NCBI RefSeq assembly: GCF_015690345.1 | Contig: NZ_JADPUN010000311.1 | Coordinates: 1-45,695 of the forward strand | DNA from: Plantactinospora alkalitolerans | GTDB taxonomy: Bacteria > Actinomycetota > Actinomycetes > Mycobacteriales > Micromonosporaceae | Length of the DNA stretch: 45,695 bases | Direction: 5' to 3' | Shown here: positions 1 to 7,099 of the stretch, in pieces | How positions within the stretch are numbered: position 1 is the first letter of the stretch | Layout: each line of letters begins with the position of its first letter | Position numbers and translations under genes: made by a program | Notes under the pieces: model-generated | Seen by the model: only the letters and a program-made list of their open reading frames with translations | What the model was told of the DNA's origin: nothing | Databases searched by the model: none

Positions 1-59
1 ATCATGTCGTCGATCTTCACGTACAGTGCGGTCAAGAGGGTGTCCAGGTCTTGCGTCAC
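1..59 (-). CDS. IS982-like transposase, N-terminal fragment cut by window edge
   Basis: Read leftward from a GTG at 59, the strand encodes VTQDLDTLLTALYVKIDDM and is still open at the window edge. A short N-terminus of the form 'DLDTLxTALYVxIDD' is what I remember for IS982-family (DDE) transposases of actinomycetes. Only 19 residues are visible, so catalytic residues cannot be checked, and there is no clear Shine-Dalgarno sequence. The gene lies head-to-tail with the sugar isomerase stop at 124, so an insertion sequence probably borders the sugar cluster. The terminal inverted repeat should fall in 60-123, but I could not identify it. Confidence 0.5.
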   Translation of the reverse strand, partial: MTQDLDTLLTALYVKIDDM

Positions 60-123
60 AACATGATCTTGGATGCCCTCTCCTCATGCCCGGACATCGA
101 CCCCAGACTTCGGAACTACTCGT

Positions 124-1278
124 CTAGCGGCGCAGGGGGTGCATGATGGCGCCCTGGACGACCCGGTTGACCTCTCCACCGGGGAAGGGGTTGTCGGGTG
201 TGCGCCCGAGCGCCAGGGAGAAGTGCAGGCCGATCAGCTGCGCGCAGATCACGGCGGGCAGCGCCAGCGCGGCGTCGTCGACGTCCGCCATACCGGGCAG
301 GGTCCAGGCATTCTCCCTGGCGGGTTGTCCGGCGTGGGCGCTGACGGTGACGAGGTTCCGCTCCGGGATGACCCGCAGCAGCTCGGCCACCATGTCGCGG
401 TCGTACTGGCTGGTGTACGGGTCGTTGGACTCGTAGCTCACGACCAGGGTCTGGTCGTTGAGCACGGATTTCGGCCCGTGTCGGAAGCCCAGGGCGGACT
501 CGGCCAGGGCCACCGCGCGGCCGGCGGTCAGCTCCAGGACCTTCAGTGCGGATTCCCGGGCCAGGCCGTGCAGGGTGCCGCTGCCGAGGTAGACGATCCG
601 GGAGTAGCCGCGGGCGGCGAGGTCGGCCGCCGCGGCCGACCGGGTGGCCAGGATCTGCTCGGCCGAGGTGGCCAGCCGCTCCACCAGACCCTCTTCCGGC
701 CCGCCGAGGGTCAGCAGGCCGGCCAGCACCATGCCGGTGAAGCTGGACGTCATCGCGAAGCCCCGGTCGTTGGCCGCCTCGGGCAGCAGCAACACCTGCA
801 GGGTGGACCGGTCGGTGTCCTGGCGGGCGAGTCGGCCCTGCTCGTTGCAGGTCACCACCAGGTGCCGGCAGTCGGTCAGCACCTGGGTGGCCAACTGGGT
901 CGCCGTGACGCTTTCCGGGCTGTTACCGGAGCGGGCGAACGACACCAGCAGCGTCGGGACGTCCTCGGCGAAGCAGGCCAGCGGGTCGGCGACGATATCG
1001 GTGGTGGCGACGGCGTCCACCCGGCGACCCAGCCGACGGCGCAGCGACGGCGCCAGCACCTCGCCGACGTACGCGGAGGTGCCCGCCCCGGTGAGGACGA
1101 TGCGCAGGTCGGGCCGTTCGAGCAGCGGCTTCAGGAACGCGGCCGTGGTCGCACCCGACTTCGCCGTCATCCGGTCGATCTCGCGCCACACGGCCGGTTG
1201 CTGCGCGATCTCGCGGCTGGTGTCGACGGCGCGGCGACGGCGCAGGTAGTCGGGGTCGTGGCCGAGGAGGGTGTTCAT
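124..1278 (-). CDS. agaS: SIS-domain sugar phosphate isomerase/deaminase, AgaS type
   Basis: A 384-residue protein with tandem SIS domains (about 45-200 and 215-370). The first carries GAGTSAYVG (64-72) and FARSGNSPES (114-123); the second carries GSGTLHG, ESALKVLELTAG and ESALGFRHGPKS. Family knowledge: AgaS converts galactosamine 6-phosphate to tagatose 6-phosphate with loss of ammonia. The ending (GGEVNRVVQG..) matches complete homologues, so the gene is intact despite the adjacent insertion sequence. The ATG at 1278 is chosen because it forms an ATGA overlap with the stop of the upstream gatZ-like gene. An in-frame ATG at 1293 would extend it by five codons. The two genes are translationally coupled in one operon. 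Confidence 0.85.
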   Translation of the reverse strand: MNTLLGHDPDYLRRRRAVDTSREIAQQPAVWREIDRMTAKSGATTAAFLKPLLERPDLRIVLTGAGTSAYVGEVLAPSLRRRLGRRVDAVATTDIVADPLACFAEDVPTLLVSFARSGNSPESVTATQLATQVLTDCRHLVVTCNEQGRLARQDTDRSTLQVLLLPEAANDRGFAMTSSFTGMVLAGLLTLGGPEEGLVERLATSAEQILATRSAAAADLAARGYSRIVYLGSGTLHGLARESALKVLELTAGRAVALAESALGFRHGPKSVLNDQTLVVSYESNDPYTSQYDRDMVAELLRVIPERNLVTVSAHAGQPARENAWTLPGMADVDDAALALPAVICAQLIGLHFSLALGRTPDNPFPGGEVNRVVQGAIMHPLRR

Positions 1279-2576
1279 GCTGCCCGCTGCCATTGCGATC
1301 GGGTGGCCGCGTGGCGGTAGCCGCGCAGGACGTCGCGGACGCGGTCGAGGACGAACTCGACGGGATGATCGCCGAGGATGCCGTCGCGGACCCGCTGGTA
1401 CTGGTCGGGCAGGTACTGGCTGAGCAGCGGCAGCGGGATGTTCCGGTCGGAAAGGTTGGCCAGCAGGCGCCGCTCGGCGGCCTGGATCTCCGGGTCCGGC
1501 CAGTAGTAGCGCATCCGGTCGCTGTAGCTGTACCGCCGGGCCAGGCGCTGCTCGGCGGCGTCGCCGGTGTAGTACTTCGCCCACTGCCCGGGCTCGGCGC
1601 GCATCCGCCGCTCGACCACCTCTGGCAGGCTTGAGCGGTCGTGCTCCGCAACGAGTTCGGCCTCGATCGCGGCCAGCGCGAACAGCGCCTCCCGGAGCGC
1701 GAAGGTCAGGCCGGGCCCGACCTTGAGCACCGCCCAGTGATCCTCGACCAGGGCGGCGAGCCGCGCGACGGTCTGGTAGTCCGTGGAGTGCGCCTCGAAG
1801 ACCATCGTCGGCTCGTCGTCGAGGACCCGTTGCAGGTCCTTGGTACGGCTCCGGTCGTAGTCCACGACCTGGAGGTGGTCGAACTCGACGCCCGGCTGCA
1901 CGACCAGGGCGATCACCTGCGGCCACACGTGCTCGAGGCCCTGCTCGGCGAAGGCCGCCCGGTGCCGGGCCAGGGTGGCCCGGGCCGAGTCGGCGGTGGT
2001 GGGTTGGAGTTCCTCGATCGTCTCCTCCGCGCCGCCGGGAACCGGGACCTCGGTACCGATGACGTACCGGAGTTCCCCGGTGCGTCCCGTCGCGGCCGCG
2101 GTCTTCTCGGCGACCGCGAGCATCCGGGCGGCACGGGCGGCCATCACCTCGTCGGTCAGCGGTGTCCGGTCGTCCGCGCAGGGGTAGCTGCAGTCCAGGT
2201 GGATCTTGGTGAAGCCGGCCTCGACGTACGCCGCCACGAGCACGTCGGCATGTGCCATGGCCTGCTCCGCCGGCAACGAACGCCACCGGTTCGGACCCAG
2301 GTGGTCGCCGCCGAGCACGATCCGCTCCCGAGGCAGTCCGGCCCGGTCGGCGGCCCGGTACACCAGGTCGCGGAAGTCCGCCGGTCGCATACCGGTATAG
2401 CCACCGGTCTGGTCTACCTGGTTCGAGGTCGCCTCGATCAACACCAGGTCGCCGTCTTCCCGGGCCTGGGCCATCGCGGCCTGAAGGACCAGCGGATGAG
2501 CGGAGCAGATCGATGTCACACCGATCGGTTCTCCGCGTTTGTGCAGGGCGACGACGGTGTCGAGCGGGTTACTCAC
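1275..2576 (-). CDS. gatZ: GatZ/KbaZ-family protein (tagatose bisphosphate aldolase subunit or tagatose-6-phosphate 4-epimerase)
   Basis: A 433-residue protein of the COG4573 family; visible family segments are SICSAHPLVLQAAM near the start, EATSNQVDQTGGYTGMRP and GGDHLGPNRW. The GTG start at 2576 is chosen for the GAGGAGG seven bases upstream; the frame stays open further upstream, but through the operator region. These proteins were named as the non-catalytic partner of GatY/KbaY aldolase. I also recall that members of the family are stand-alone D-tagatose-6-phosphate 4-epimerases. No GatY/KbaY gene or tagatose kinase is present here, which favours the epimerase role, giving AgaS plus this protein a short path to fructose 6-phosphate. 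The exact reaction is inference. Confidence 0.85.
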   Translation of the reverse strand: MSNPLDTVVALHKRGEPIGVTSICSAHPLVLQAAMAQAREDGDLVLIEATSNQVDQTGGYTGMRPADFRDLVYRAADRAGLPRERIVLGGDHLGPNRWRSLPAEQAMAHADVLVAAYVEAGFTKIHLDCSYPCADDRTPLTDEVMAARAARMLAVAEKTAAATGRTGELRYVIGTEVPVPGGAEETIEELQPTTADSARATLARHRAAFAEQGLEHVWPQVIALVVQPGVEFDHLQVVDYDRSRTKDLQRVLDDEPTMVFEAHSTDYQTVARLAALVEDHWAVLKVGPGLTFALREALFALAAIEAELVAEHDRSSLPEVVERRMRAEPGQWAKYYTGDAAEQRLARRYSYSDRMRYYWPDPEIQAAERRLLANLSDRNIPLPLLSQYLPDQYQRVRDGILGDHPVEFVLDRVRDVLRGYRHAATRSQWQRAA

Positions 2577-2616
2577 CGGGCGGGTCCTCCTCGTTTCGAA
2601 GTTGGTAATGGACCCT

Positions 2617-2673
2617 ACTGGTATTCCTGTTGGCCGGCTACCGTCTGTCTGGTATGTAATCTGGTATACCTCA
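2617..2673 (-). promoter_or_regulatory. GntR operator cluster upstream of the gatZ-agaS operon
   Basis: Three related sites lie within 60 bases: ACTGGTATTCC at 2617-2627, TCTGGTAT at 2648-2655 and TCTGGTAT at 2660-2667. The last continues into the perfect palindrome GGTATACC (2663-2670). The second and third are spaced exactly 12 bp. The half-site ACTGGTAT recurs upstream of the GntR gene and the glycosidase gene. It resembles the ACTGGTCT half of DasR/NagR-type operators (family knowledge). Repression of the minus-strand sugar operon by the neighbouring GntR protein is inferred. Confidence 0.6.
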
Positions 2674-2821
2674 GGGCGGGCCGGATCCGGCCAGCGCAGA
2701 CGGGAACCGCCGGCGCCCTCGGCGGGCACGCGGTGCGGTAGGCGATCAACGGAAACCGCCCGAGGCGGTGCCGGGACCAGCGTCGATCAGTTCGTCGGCG
2801 CGGTACGCGGGCAGCCGCCGA

Positions 2822-3589
2822 TCAGGGTCGATTGGTGATGGAGGCCCGGAAGCGGTAGCGGTCGCCCCGGTAGACCTGGATGGTCAGCTCGATCGGGCGG
2901 TCTGCCTGGTTGAAGGTCAGCTGGGTCGCGACGAGCATCGGCATGGTGTCGCTGATCTGGAACAGTTCGATCTCTCGTGGCGTCGGATGGCGGGCTTCGC
3001 ACGAGTAGTCGGCAACGCGCAGCAGCTGTGGCGGGTTCGCCGCGCGCAGGGTGGCGTACAGCGAGGCGGTGTTGAAGTCGGTCTCGGCCAGGGCCGGGCA
3101 GGCCGCCAACGGGAGCCTGTTGTGCTCGAGCACGACCAGCAGGTCGTCGAGGAAGCGCAACCGGTGGAGTTCGAACAGGTCGGCTCCGGGGGCTATCCGG
3201 AGGGCTTCGGCCTCGGACACCGTCGCCGGGCGAACCGCGGCGGAGAGAACCCGGGTGCTCGGCGTCAGACCGTTGACGCGGGCGAAGTCGGCGAGGCCCT
3301 GCACCTGGGGCGCCGCCGCCGTGGACGCCGTCGACGGGTCGGGAAGCTGGTCGAGGCTGGCGACGAACCAACCGCGCGACGACGACGGTCGCACGATGCC
3401 CCGGGACTCCAGTTCGGCGAGGGCGGCGCGCAGCGTCACGCGTGAGACGGCGTACCTGGTCGCCAGTGCTCGCTCGGAGGGCAGCCGGTCACCGGCGCGG
3501 GCACCGGTCGCCCGCAGGTCGTCGATCAGCTGCGCGGCGGTGCGCTCGTACAGCGGGAGCGCGTCGTCGGCGAACAGACCACGGGGCAT
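2822..3589 (-). CDS. GntR-family transcriptional regulator (HutC/UTRA subfamily)
   Basis: A 255-residue regulator. An N-terminal winged helix (about 1-75, with LPSERALATRYAVSRVTLRAAL) is followed by a UTRA sugar-phosphate-sensing domain (about 95-250, with LFELHRLRFLDD and a C-terminal VYRGDRYRFRASI strand). The ATG at 3589 is preferred because GAGG precedes it by 8 bases. The in-frame ATG at 3610 has no ribosome site and lies inside the repeated operator. The gene sits between the sugar isomerase operon and the glycosidase, and likely represses both and itself. Galactosamine 6-phosphate or a related hexosamine phosphate is the probable effector (inference from DasR/NagR relatives). Confidence 0.88.
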   Translation of the reverse strand: MPRGLFADDALPLYERTAAQLIDDLRATGARAGDRLPSERALATRYAVSRVTLRAALAELESRGIVRPSSSRGWFVASLDQLPDPSTASTAAAPQVQGLADFARVNGLTPSTRVLSAAVRPATVSEAEALRIAPGADLFELHRLRFLDDLLVVLEHNRLPLAACPALAETDFNTASLYATLRAANPPQLLRVADYSCEARHPTPREIELFQISDTMPMLVATQLTFNQADRPIELTIQVYRGDRYRFRASITNRP

Positions 3590-3608
3590 CCGCGTCCTCG
3601 CAAGAGTC

Positions 3609-3629
3609 ATACCAGTCGACCATACCAGT
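3609..3629 (-). promoter_or_regulatory. Paired operator half-sites at the GntR gene start
   Basis: ATACCAGT occurs at 3609-3616 and again at 3622-3629, which on the coding strand of the regulator reads ACTGGTAT twice, 13 bp apart. The pair lies 20-40 bases upstream of the preferred regulator start, where bound repressor would block transcription. Autoregulation is inferred. Confidence 0.6.
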
Positions 3630-3721
3630 TCAATCGATTTCTCAGACCCGTCGCCCGTAGGCGTCCCGCCGCCTCGGCCTGGCCAACGGTGACCAAACCA
3701 GAAATTGCCAGGAACCGGCCG

Positions 3722-3859
3722 TTGACAAGCCAAGAGTATACCACTTACGTTCATCGAGCAGACCAGCCCGGAGTGAACGGGGGGTGCTCTATGGAAGAGC
3801 TTCTGCTCGACCTCGTCGTCGGCAGTGTGCCGGGTCGACAGTTGGTATCCCTCTGGTCT
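3722..3859 (+). promoter_or_regulatory. Promoter and operator region of the alpha-galactosidase gene
   Basis: The 427-base gap between the divergent regulator and glycosidase genes holds a consensus -35 box TTGACA (3722-3727). AGTATACCACT (3735-3745) follows, with the palindrome GTATAC. At the proper distance the -10 is only TTACGT (3745-3750). A second pair of half-sites, TTGGTAT (3842-3848) and TCTGGTCT (3852-3859), lies further downstream, leaving about 150 bases of leader. The sites match those flanking the other two transcription units. I see no coding potential or further structure in 3860-4016. Confidence 0.5.
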
Positions 3860-4016
3860 GCACCGTGCATCCACTGGTGATCGGAGCGGCGGCGTCGCGG
3901 TCCTTCGACGATGACGCCCCACGTTCGAGGTGGCTCGATCTTGATGATCTACAGCGACGAGCGAACGGCGTGGCCTGGTCGTCAGAGCTGCGCAACGAGC
4001 CCGAGAGGGGTTTGAG

Positions 4017-6092
4017 ATGACCGACATGAAGCGGCGGACCGTACTGAGGTTGGCGCTGGGGGGTGCCGGCCTGGCCGCCATTCCCGCCGTGACCGCGGGT
4101 TCGGGTGCCACAGCCGCGGCCGCCGCACCGAGCCGTGATCCCGATGTGGTCGGAGTCGGCGACACCTCCATCACCGTGGAGTTCGACGACAAACTGCGCA
4201 GCCGGGTGGCCCTGAAGGACGTCAACGTCACGCGCTTCGACGCCAGCGAAACCCTGCTGTTGCGCGATACGACGATCGACGAGTTCGCCTACCGGGGACA
4301 CGAGACCCGCAAGACCAAACATTCCCGGCACGGCGCAGGCGTCCAGGTGACGATCCGGGGCGACTCCGGGACCGGCGTGCGGAAGACGGTGGAGCTGACG
4401 TCCTTCCAGCGCCTGGCCGGGATGATCGTGATGAGGGTGACCTACACCAACATGTCCGGTGCCGAGCTGAAGGTCACCGGGTGGCGCAGCGGAGCCCACG
4501 AGCTTCTGAAGAGGCCCGGCGGCTTCTACACCTTCTCGGGTACCACCTATGAGGACCGTCGTGACTGGGTGCAGCCGGTGACGGACGGGTTCGACCAGAA
4601 GAACTCGCTGGGGATGGACGCCTCCGACTACGGCGGCGGCACGCCGATGGCGTCGGTCTGGCGTCCGGGCGCGGGCCTGTCCGTCGGGCACGTCGAACCC
4701 GTGGCGAAGATCCTGCGGCTACCGGTTCGCCAGACGGCCAACGGGGCGAGCATCGCCGTCGAGGGCGACACCCACCGCACCCTGAAGCCGGGCGAGCGGC
4801 TGACCACCGAAACCACGTTCCTGACAGCTCACCCGGGCGACCACTTCGTGCCGCTCCAGCGCTACCGCGACTACCTGGGTGACGAGGGCCTGCGCGCCCC
4901 GAGGACACCGAAATCGGCCTTCGAACCCATCTGGTGCGCCTGGGGATACGAGCGCGACTTCACCGTCGAACAGGTCATCGGGACGCTGCCCAAGGCGCGC
5001 GAGATCGGCCTCACCTGGGCTGGGCTCGACGACGGCTGGCAGACCAACGAGGGCGACTGGGACCTCAACCCTCAGAAGTTCCCGCGCGGCGAAGCGGACA
5101 TGCGGGCGTTCACCAAGCAGATCCGGGACGCCGGCCTGCGGCCGCGTCTGTGGTGGGCCCCGCTGGCGGCGGATCCCGGGAGCAACCTGTTCAAGGCACG
5201 CCCCGACATGCTCCTGCTGGACCGCGACGGCAAGATGCAGGAAGTGACCTGGTGGGACGCCTACACACTGTGCCCGGCGTACCAGCCGACTGTGGACTAC
5301 TTCGTCCGGCAGGTGAAGAGGTTCATCCGGGACTGGGGGTACGAGGGGCTCAAGATCGACGGTCAGCACCTCAACGGGGTCACCCCCTGCTACAACCCGG
5401 CGCACGGGCACGCCCGCCCCGAAGAATCGACCGAGGGACTGGCGCGGTTCTGGAAGGCGGTGTACGAGGCCGCGCACGAGGCGAACCGCAACGCGGTCGT
5501 CGAACTCTGCCCCTGCGGGACCGCCTTCGCCTTCCACAACCTGCCCTACATCGACCAGTACCCGAGCTCGGACCCCACCTCGTCGTACCAGGTCCGGACC
5601 AAGGGCAAGACGATGAAGGCGCTGATGGGTCAGGGCGGCAGTTACGCCGGCGACCATGTCGAACTGAGCGACGGCGGCGACGACTTCGCGTCCAGCTACG
5701 GCGTGGGAGCCGTCCTGTCGACCAAATTCACCTATCCGGCGGGCCCCGACAACGAGACCCTGCTCACTCCGGAAAAGGACGCTCTCTGGCGCAGGTGGGT
5801 GAACCTCTACAAGGAGAACATGCTGCCCACCGGCGAGTACCGGGGCGAGCTGTACGACGTCGGCTTCGACAAGCCCGAGGCGCACGTCGTGGCCAAGGGC
5901 GGAACCCTGCACTACGCCTTCTACGCCGACAAGTGGGACGGGGCCGTCGAGTTGCGCGGTCTGGGCCGGGCCAGGTACCGCCTGACCGACCCGTTCAACG
6001 GCGTCTCCCTGGGCACCGTGGACGCGAGGCACAACACCGTGCGGCTGACCTTCGAGAAGTTCCAGCTCATCGTGGCCGAGCCCATCGACTGA
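4017..6092 (+). CDS. Secreted alpha-galactosidase, GH36-like (possibly alpha-N-acetylgalactosaminidase)
   Basis: A 691-residue protein starting with a Tat signal (KRRTVLRLALGG at 5-16, Ala-rich cleavage region near 37), so it is folded before export. A beta-sandwich-like N-terminal domain (about 40-290) precedes a (beta/alpha)8 barrel beginning WCAWGYERDFT and including LDDGWQTNEGDWD. The probable nucleophile is Asp448 in GLKIDGQ, and the probable acid/base is Asp519 in PSSDPTSS. A C-terminal beta domain follows. This layout fits clan GH-D enzymes of family GH36. The adjacent galactosamine-phosphate genes suggest an alpha-GalNAc or galactosamine-containing polymer as substrate rather than melibiose, which is inference. 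The ATG at 4017 follows GAGAGGGG. Confidence 0.8.
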   Translation: MTDMKRRTVLRLALGGAGLAAIPAVTAGSGATAAAAAPSRDPDVVGVGDTSITVEFDDKLRSRVALKDVNVTRFDASETLLLRDTTIDEFAYRGHETRKTKHSRHGAGVQVTIRGDSGTGVRKTVELTSFQRLAGMIVMRVTYTNMSGAELKVTGWRSGAHELLKRPGGFYTFSGTTYEDRRDWVQPVTDGFDQKNSLGMDASDYGGGTPMASVWRPGAGLSVGHVEPVAKILRLPVRQTANGASIAVEGDTHRTLKPGERLTTETTFLTAHPGDHFVPLQRYRDYLGDEGLRAPRTPKSAFEPIWCAWGYERDFTVEQVIGTLPKAREIGLTWAGLDDGWQTNEGDWDLNPQKFPRGEADMRAFTKQIRDAGLRPRLWWAPLAADPGSNLFKARPDMLLLDRDGKMQEVTWWDAYTLCPAYQPTVDYFVRQVKRFIRDWGYEGLKIDGQHLNGVTPCYNPAHGHARPEESTEGLARFWKAVYEAAHEANRNAVVELCPCGTAFAFHNLPYIDQYPSSDPTSSYQVRTKGKTMKALMGQGGSYAGDHVELSDGGDDFASSYGVGAVLSTKFTYPAGPDNETLLTPEKDALWRRWVNLYKENMLPTGEYRGELYDVGFDKPEAHVVAKGGTLHYAFYADKWDGAVELRGLGRARYRLTDPFNGVSLGTVDARHNTVRLTFEKFQLIVAEPID

Positions 6093-6114
6093 CCTGATTG
6101 TGGCGTGATGTCCG

Positions 6115-6181
6115 GGCCGCGAGGTCTCCGGTGGAGGGTTTACCGACCAGGAGGAACCCGAATTCCGGAGGCCTCGCGGCC
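6115..6181 (+). terminator. Long GC-rich hairpin terminator after the glycosidase gene
   Basis: GGCCGCGAGGTCTCCGG (6115-6131) pairs with CCGGAGGCCTCGCGGCC (6165-6181): 17 pairs, one of them a G-U wobble, closing a 33-base loop that itself holds GGGTT/AACCC. It begins 22 bases after the stop codon. There is no T-run, as is usual for actinomycete terminators. Confidence 0.75.
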
Positions 6182-6250
6182 GTCGGCGGAGAAGATGGGT
6201 CCGACGGGTACGCCGTCGCGGCCTGGCGAGGTCGGTTCCCGTGCTGGCGG

Positions 6251-6323
6251 TGCCCCCGGTGGGATTCGAACCCACACTGTCGATCTTTTGAGAATCGCGC
6301 CTCTGCCGTTGGGCTACAGGGGC
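6251..6323 (-). tRNA. tRNA with CAA anticodon (Leu codon UUG), short type I variable arm
   Basis: The minus strand folds into a standard 73-nt cloverleaf. The acceptor stem is GCCCCTG/CGGGGGC with discriminator A73. The D arm is GCCC...AGGC, the anticodon stem CGATT/GATCG with loop CTCAAAA, and the variable region ACAGT (5 nt). The T arm is GTGGG/CCCAC around TTCGAAT. The anticodon at positions 34-36 is CAA, which reads UUG (leucine). Bacterial leucine tRNAs normally have a long variable arm, and this one does not. A73 is compatible with leucyl-tRNA synthetase. CCA is not encoded: CCG follows. The gene is antisense to both neighbours. The charging amino acid is therefore uncertain. Confidence 0.9.
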
Positions 6324-6408
6324 CTAGCGTCGATAAGACTACCCACTACGCTGAGGGCGGCGACACCCGGCTGGGCAGGTGTCGGAAAGTTCTTGGGGGT
6401 AGGGGCTC

Positions 6409-7026
6409 GTGGCCGACATTCAGGCTGGTGCCGAGCGTAGGCGGGTGTTGATTGCTGAGGACGAGGCGCTCATCCGGCTGGACCTGGCCGAAATGCTGGT
6501 CGAGGAGGGCTACGACGTCGTGGGGGAGGCGGGTGACGGCGAGACCGCCGTGCGCCTGGCCGAGGAGTTGAAGCCCGATCTCGTCATCCTCGACATCAAG
6601 ATGCCCATCATGGATGGGTTGGCCGCGGCGGAGCGGATCGCCGGTGGTCGGATCGCGCCGGTCGTCATCCTCACCGCGTTCAGCCAGCGGGACCTGGTGG
6701 AGCGGGCGCGGGCGGCCGGGGCGATGGCGTACCTCGTGAAGCCGTTCCAGAAGAGCGACCTGGTGCCGGCGATCGAGATCGCGCTGTCGCGCTACTCCGA
6801 GATCGCGGCGCTGGAGGCCGAGGTGGCCGGGCTCACCGACCGGCTGGAGATCCGCAAGACGGTGGAGCGGGCCAAGGGCGCCCTGATGACCACGTACGGG
6901 ATGACCGAGCCGCAGGCGTTCAAGTGGATCCAGCGCACCGCGATGGATCACCGGATGACGATGCGCGAGGTGGCCGAGCGGATTCTGGCCGAGGGGACCG
7001 GCACCGAGCCGGCCGAGGCGGGCTGA
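6409..7026 (+). CDS. pdtaR: ANTAR-domain response regulator PdtaR
   Basis: A 205-residue two-domain regulator. The receiver domain (about 12-125) has the acidic pocket E17/D18, phosphoacceptor Asp62 in LDIKMP and the conserved Lys111 in LVKPF. The C-terminal ANTAR domain (about 135-195, with TVERAKGALM and MTEPQAFKWIQRTAMD) binds paired hairpins in RNA and acts as a transcription antiterminator (family knowledge from mycobacterial PdtaR). The GTG start at 6409 follows GGGGGTAGGGG. The partner histidine kinase PdtaS is not in this window. The position upstream of the liv-polA region matches other actinomycetes. Confidence 0.93.
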   Translation: MADIQAGAERRRVLIAEDEALIRLDLAEMLVEEGYDVVGEAGDGETAVRLAEELKPDLVILDIKMPIMDGLAAAERIAGGRIAPVVILTAFSQRDLVERARAAGAMAYLVKPFQKSDLVPAIEIALSRYSEIAALEAEVAGLTDRLEIRKTVERAKGALMTTYGMTEPQAFKWIQRTAMDHRMTMREVAERILAEGTGTEPAEAG

Positions 7027-7086
7027 CCCGGCGGAGCCATCCTGCGGTTGGTGTGCCGGAGGTCACCGTTGTGGGCTTCGTCTCCG

Positions 7087-7092
7087 TACGAT
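7087..7092 (+). promoter_or_regulatory. -10 element of a likely leaderless promoter
   Basis: TACGAT (TAnnnT pattern) ends seven bases before the ATG at 7100, and there is no Shine-Dalgarno sequence between them, so the transcript probably starts at or next to the ATG. No convincing -35 box is present. Confidence 0.4.
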
Positions 7093-7099
7093 CGGCTTC

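Noticed and set aside
73-1320. Long open frames antisense to agaS
   Set aside because: High-GC shadow frames; the minus strand encodes a clear SIS-domain protein with an ATGA overlap to its neighbour.
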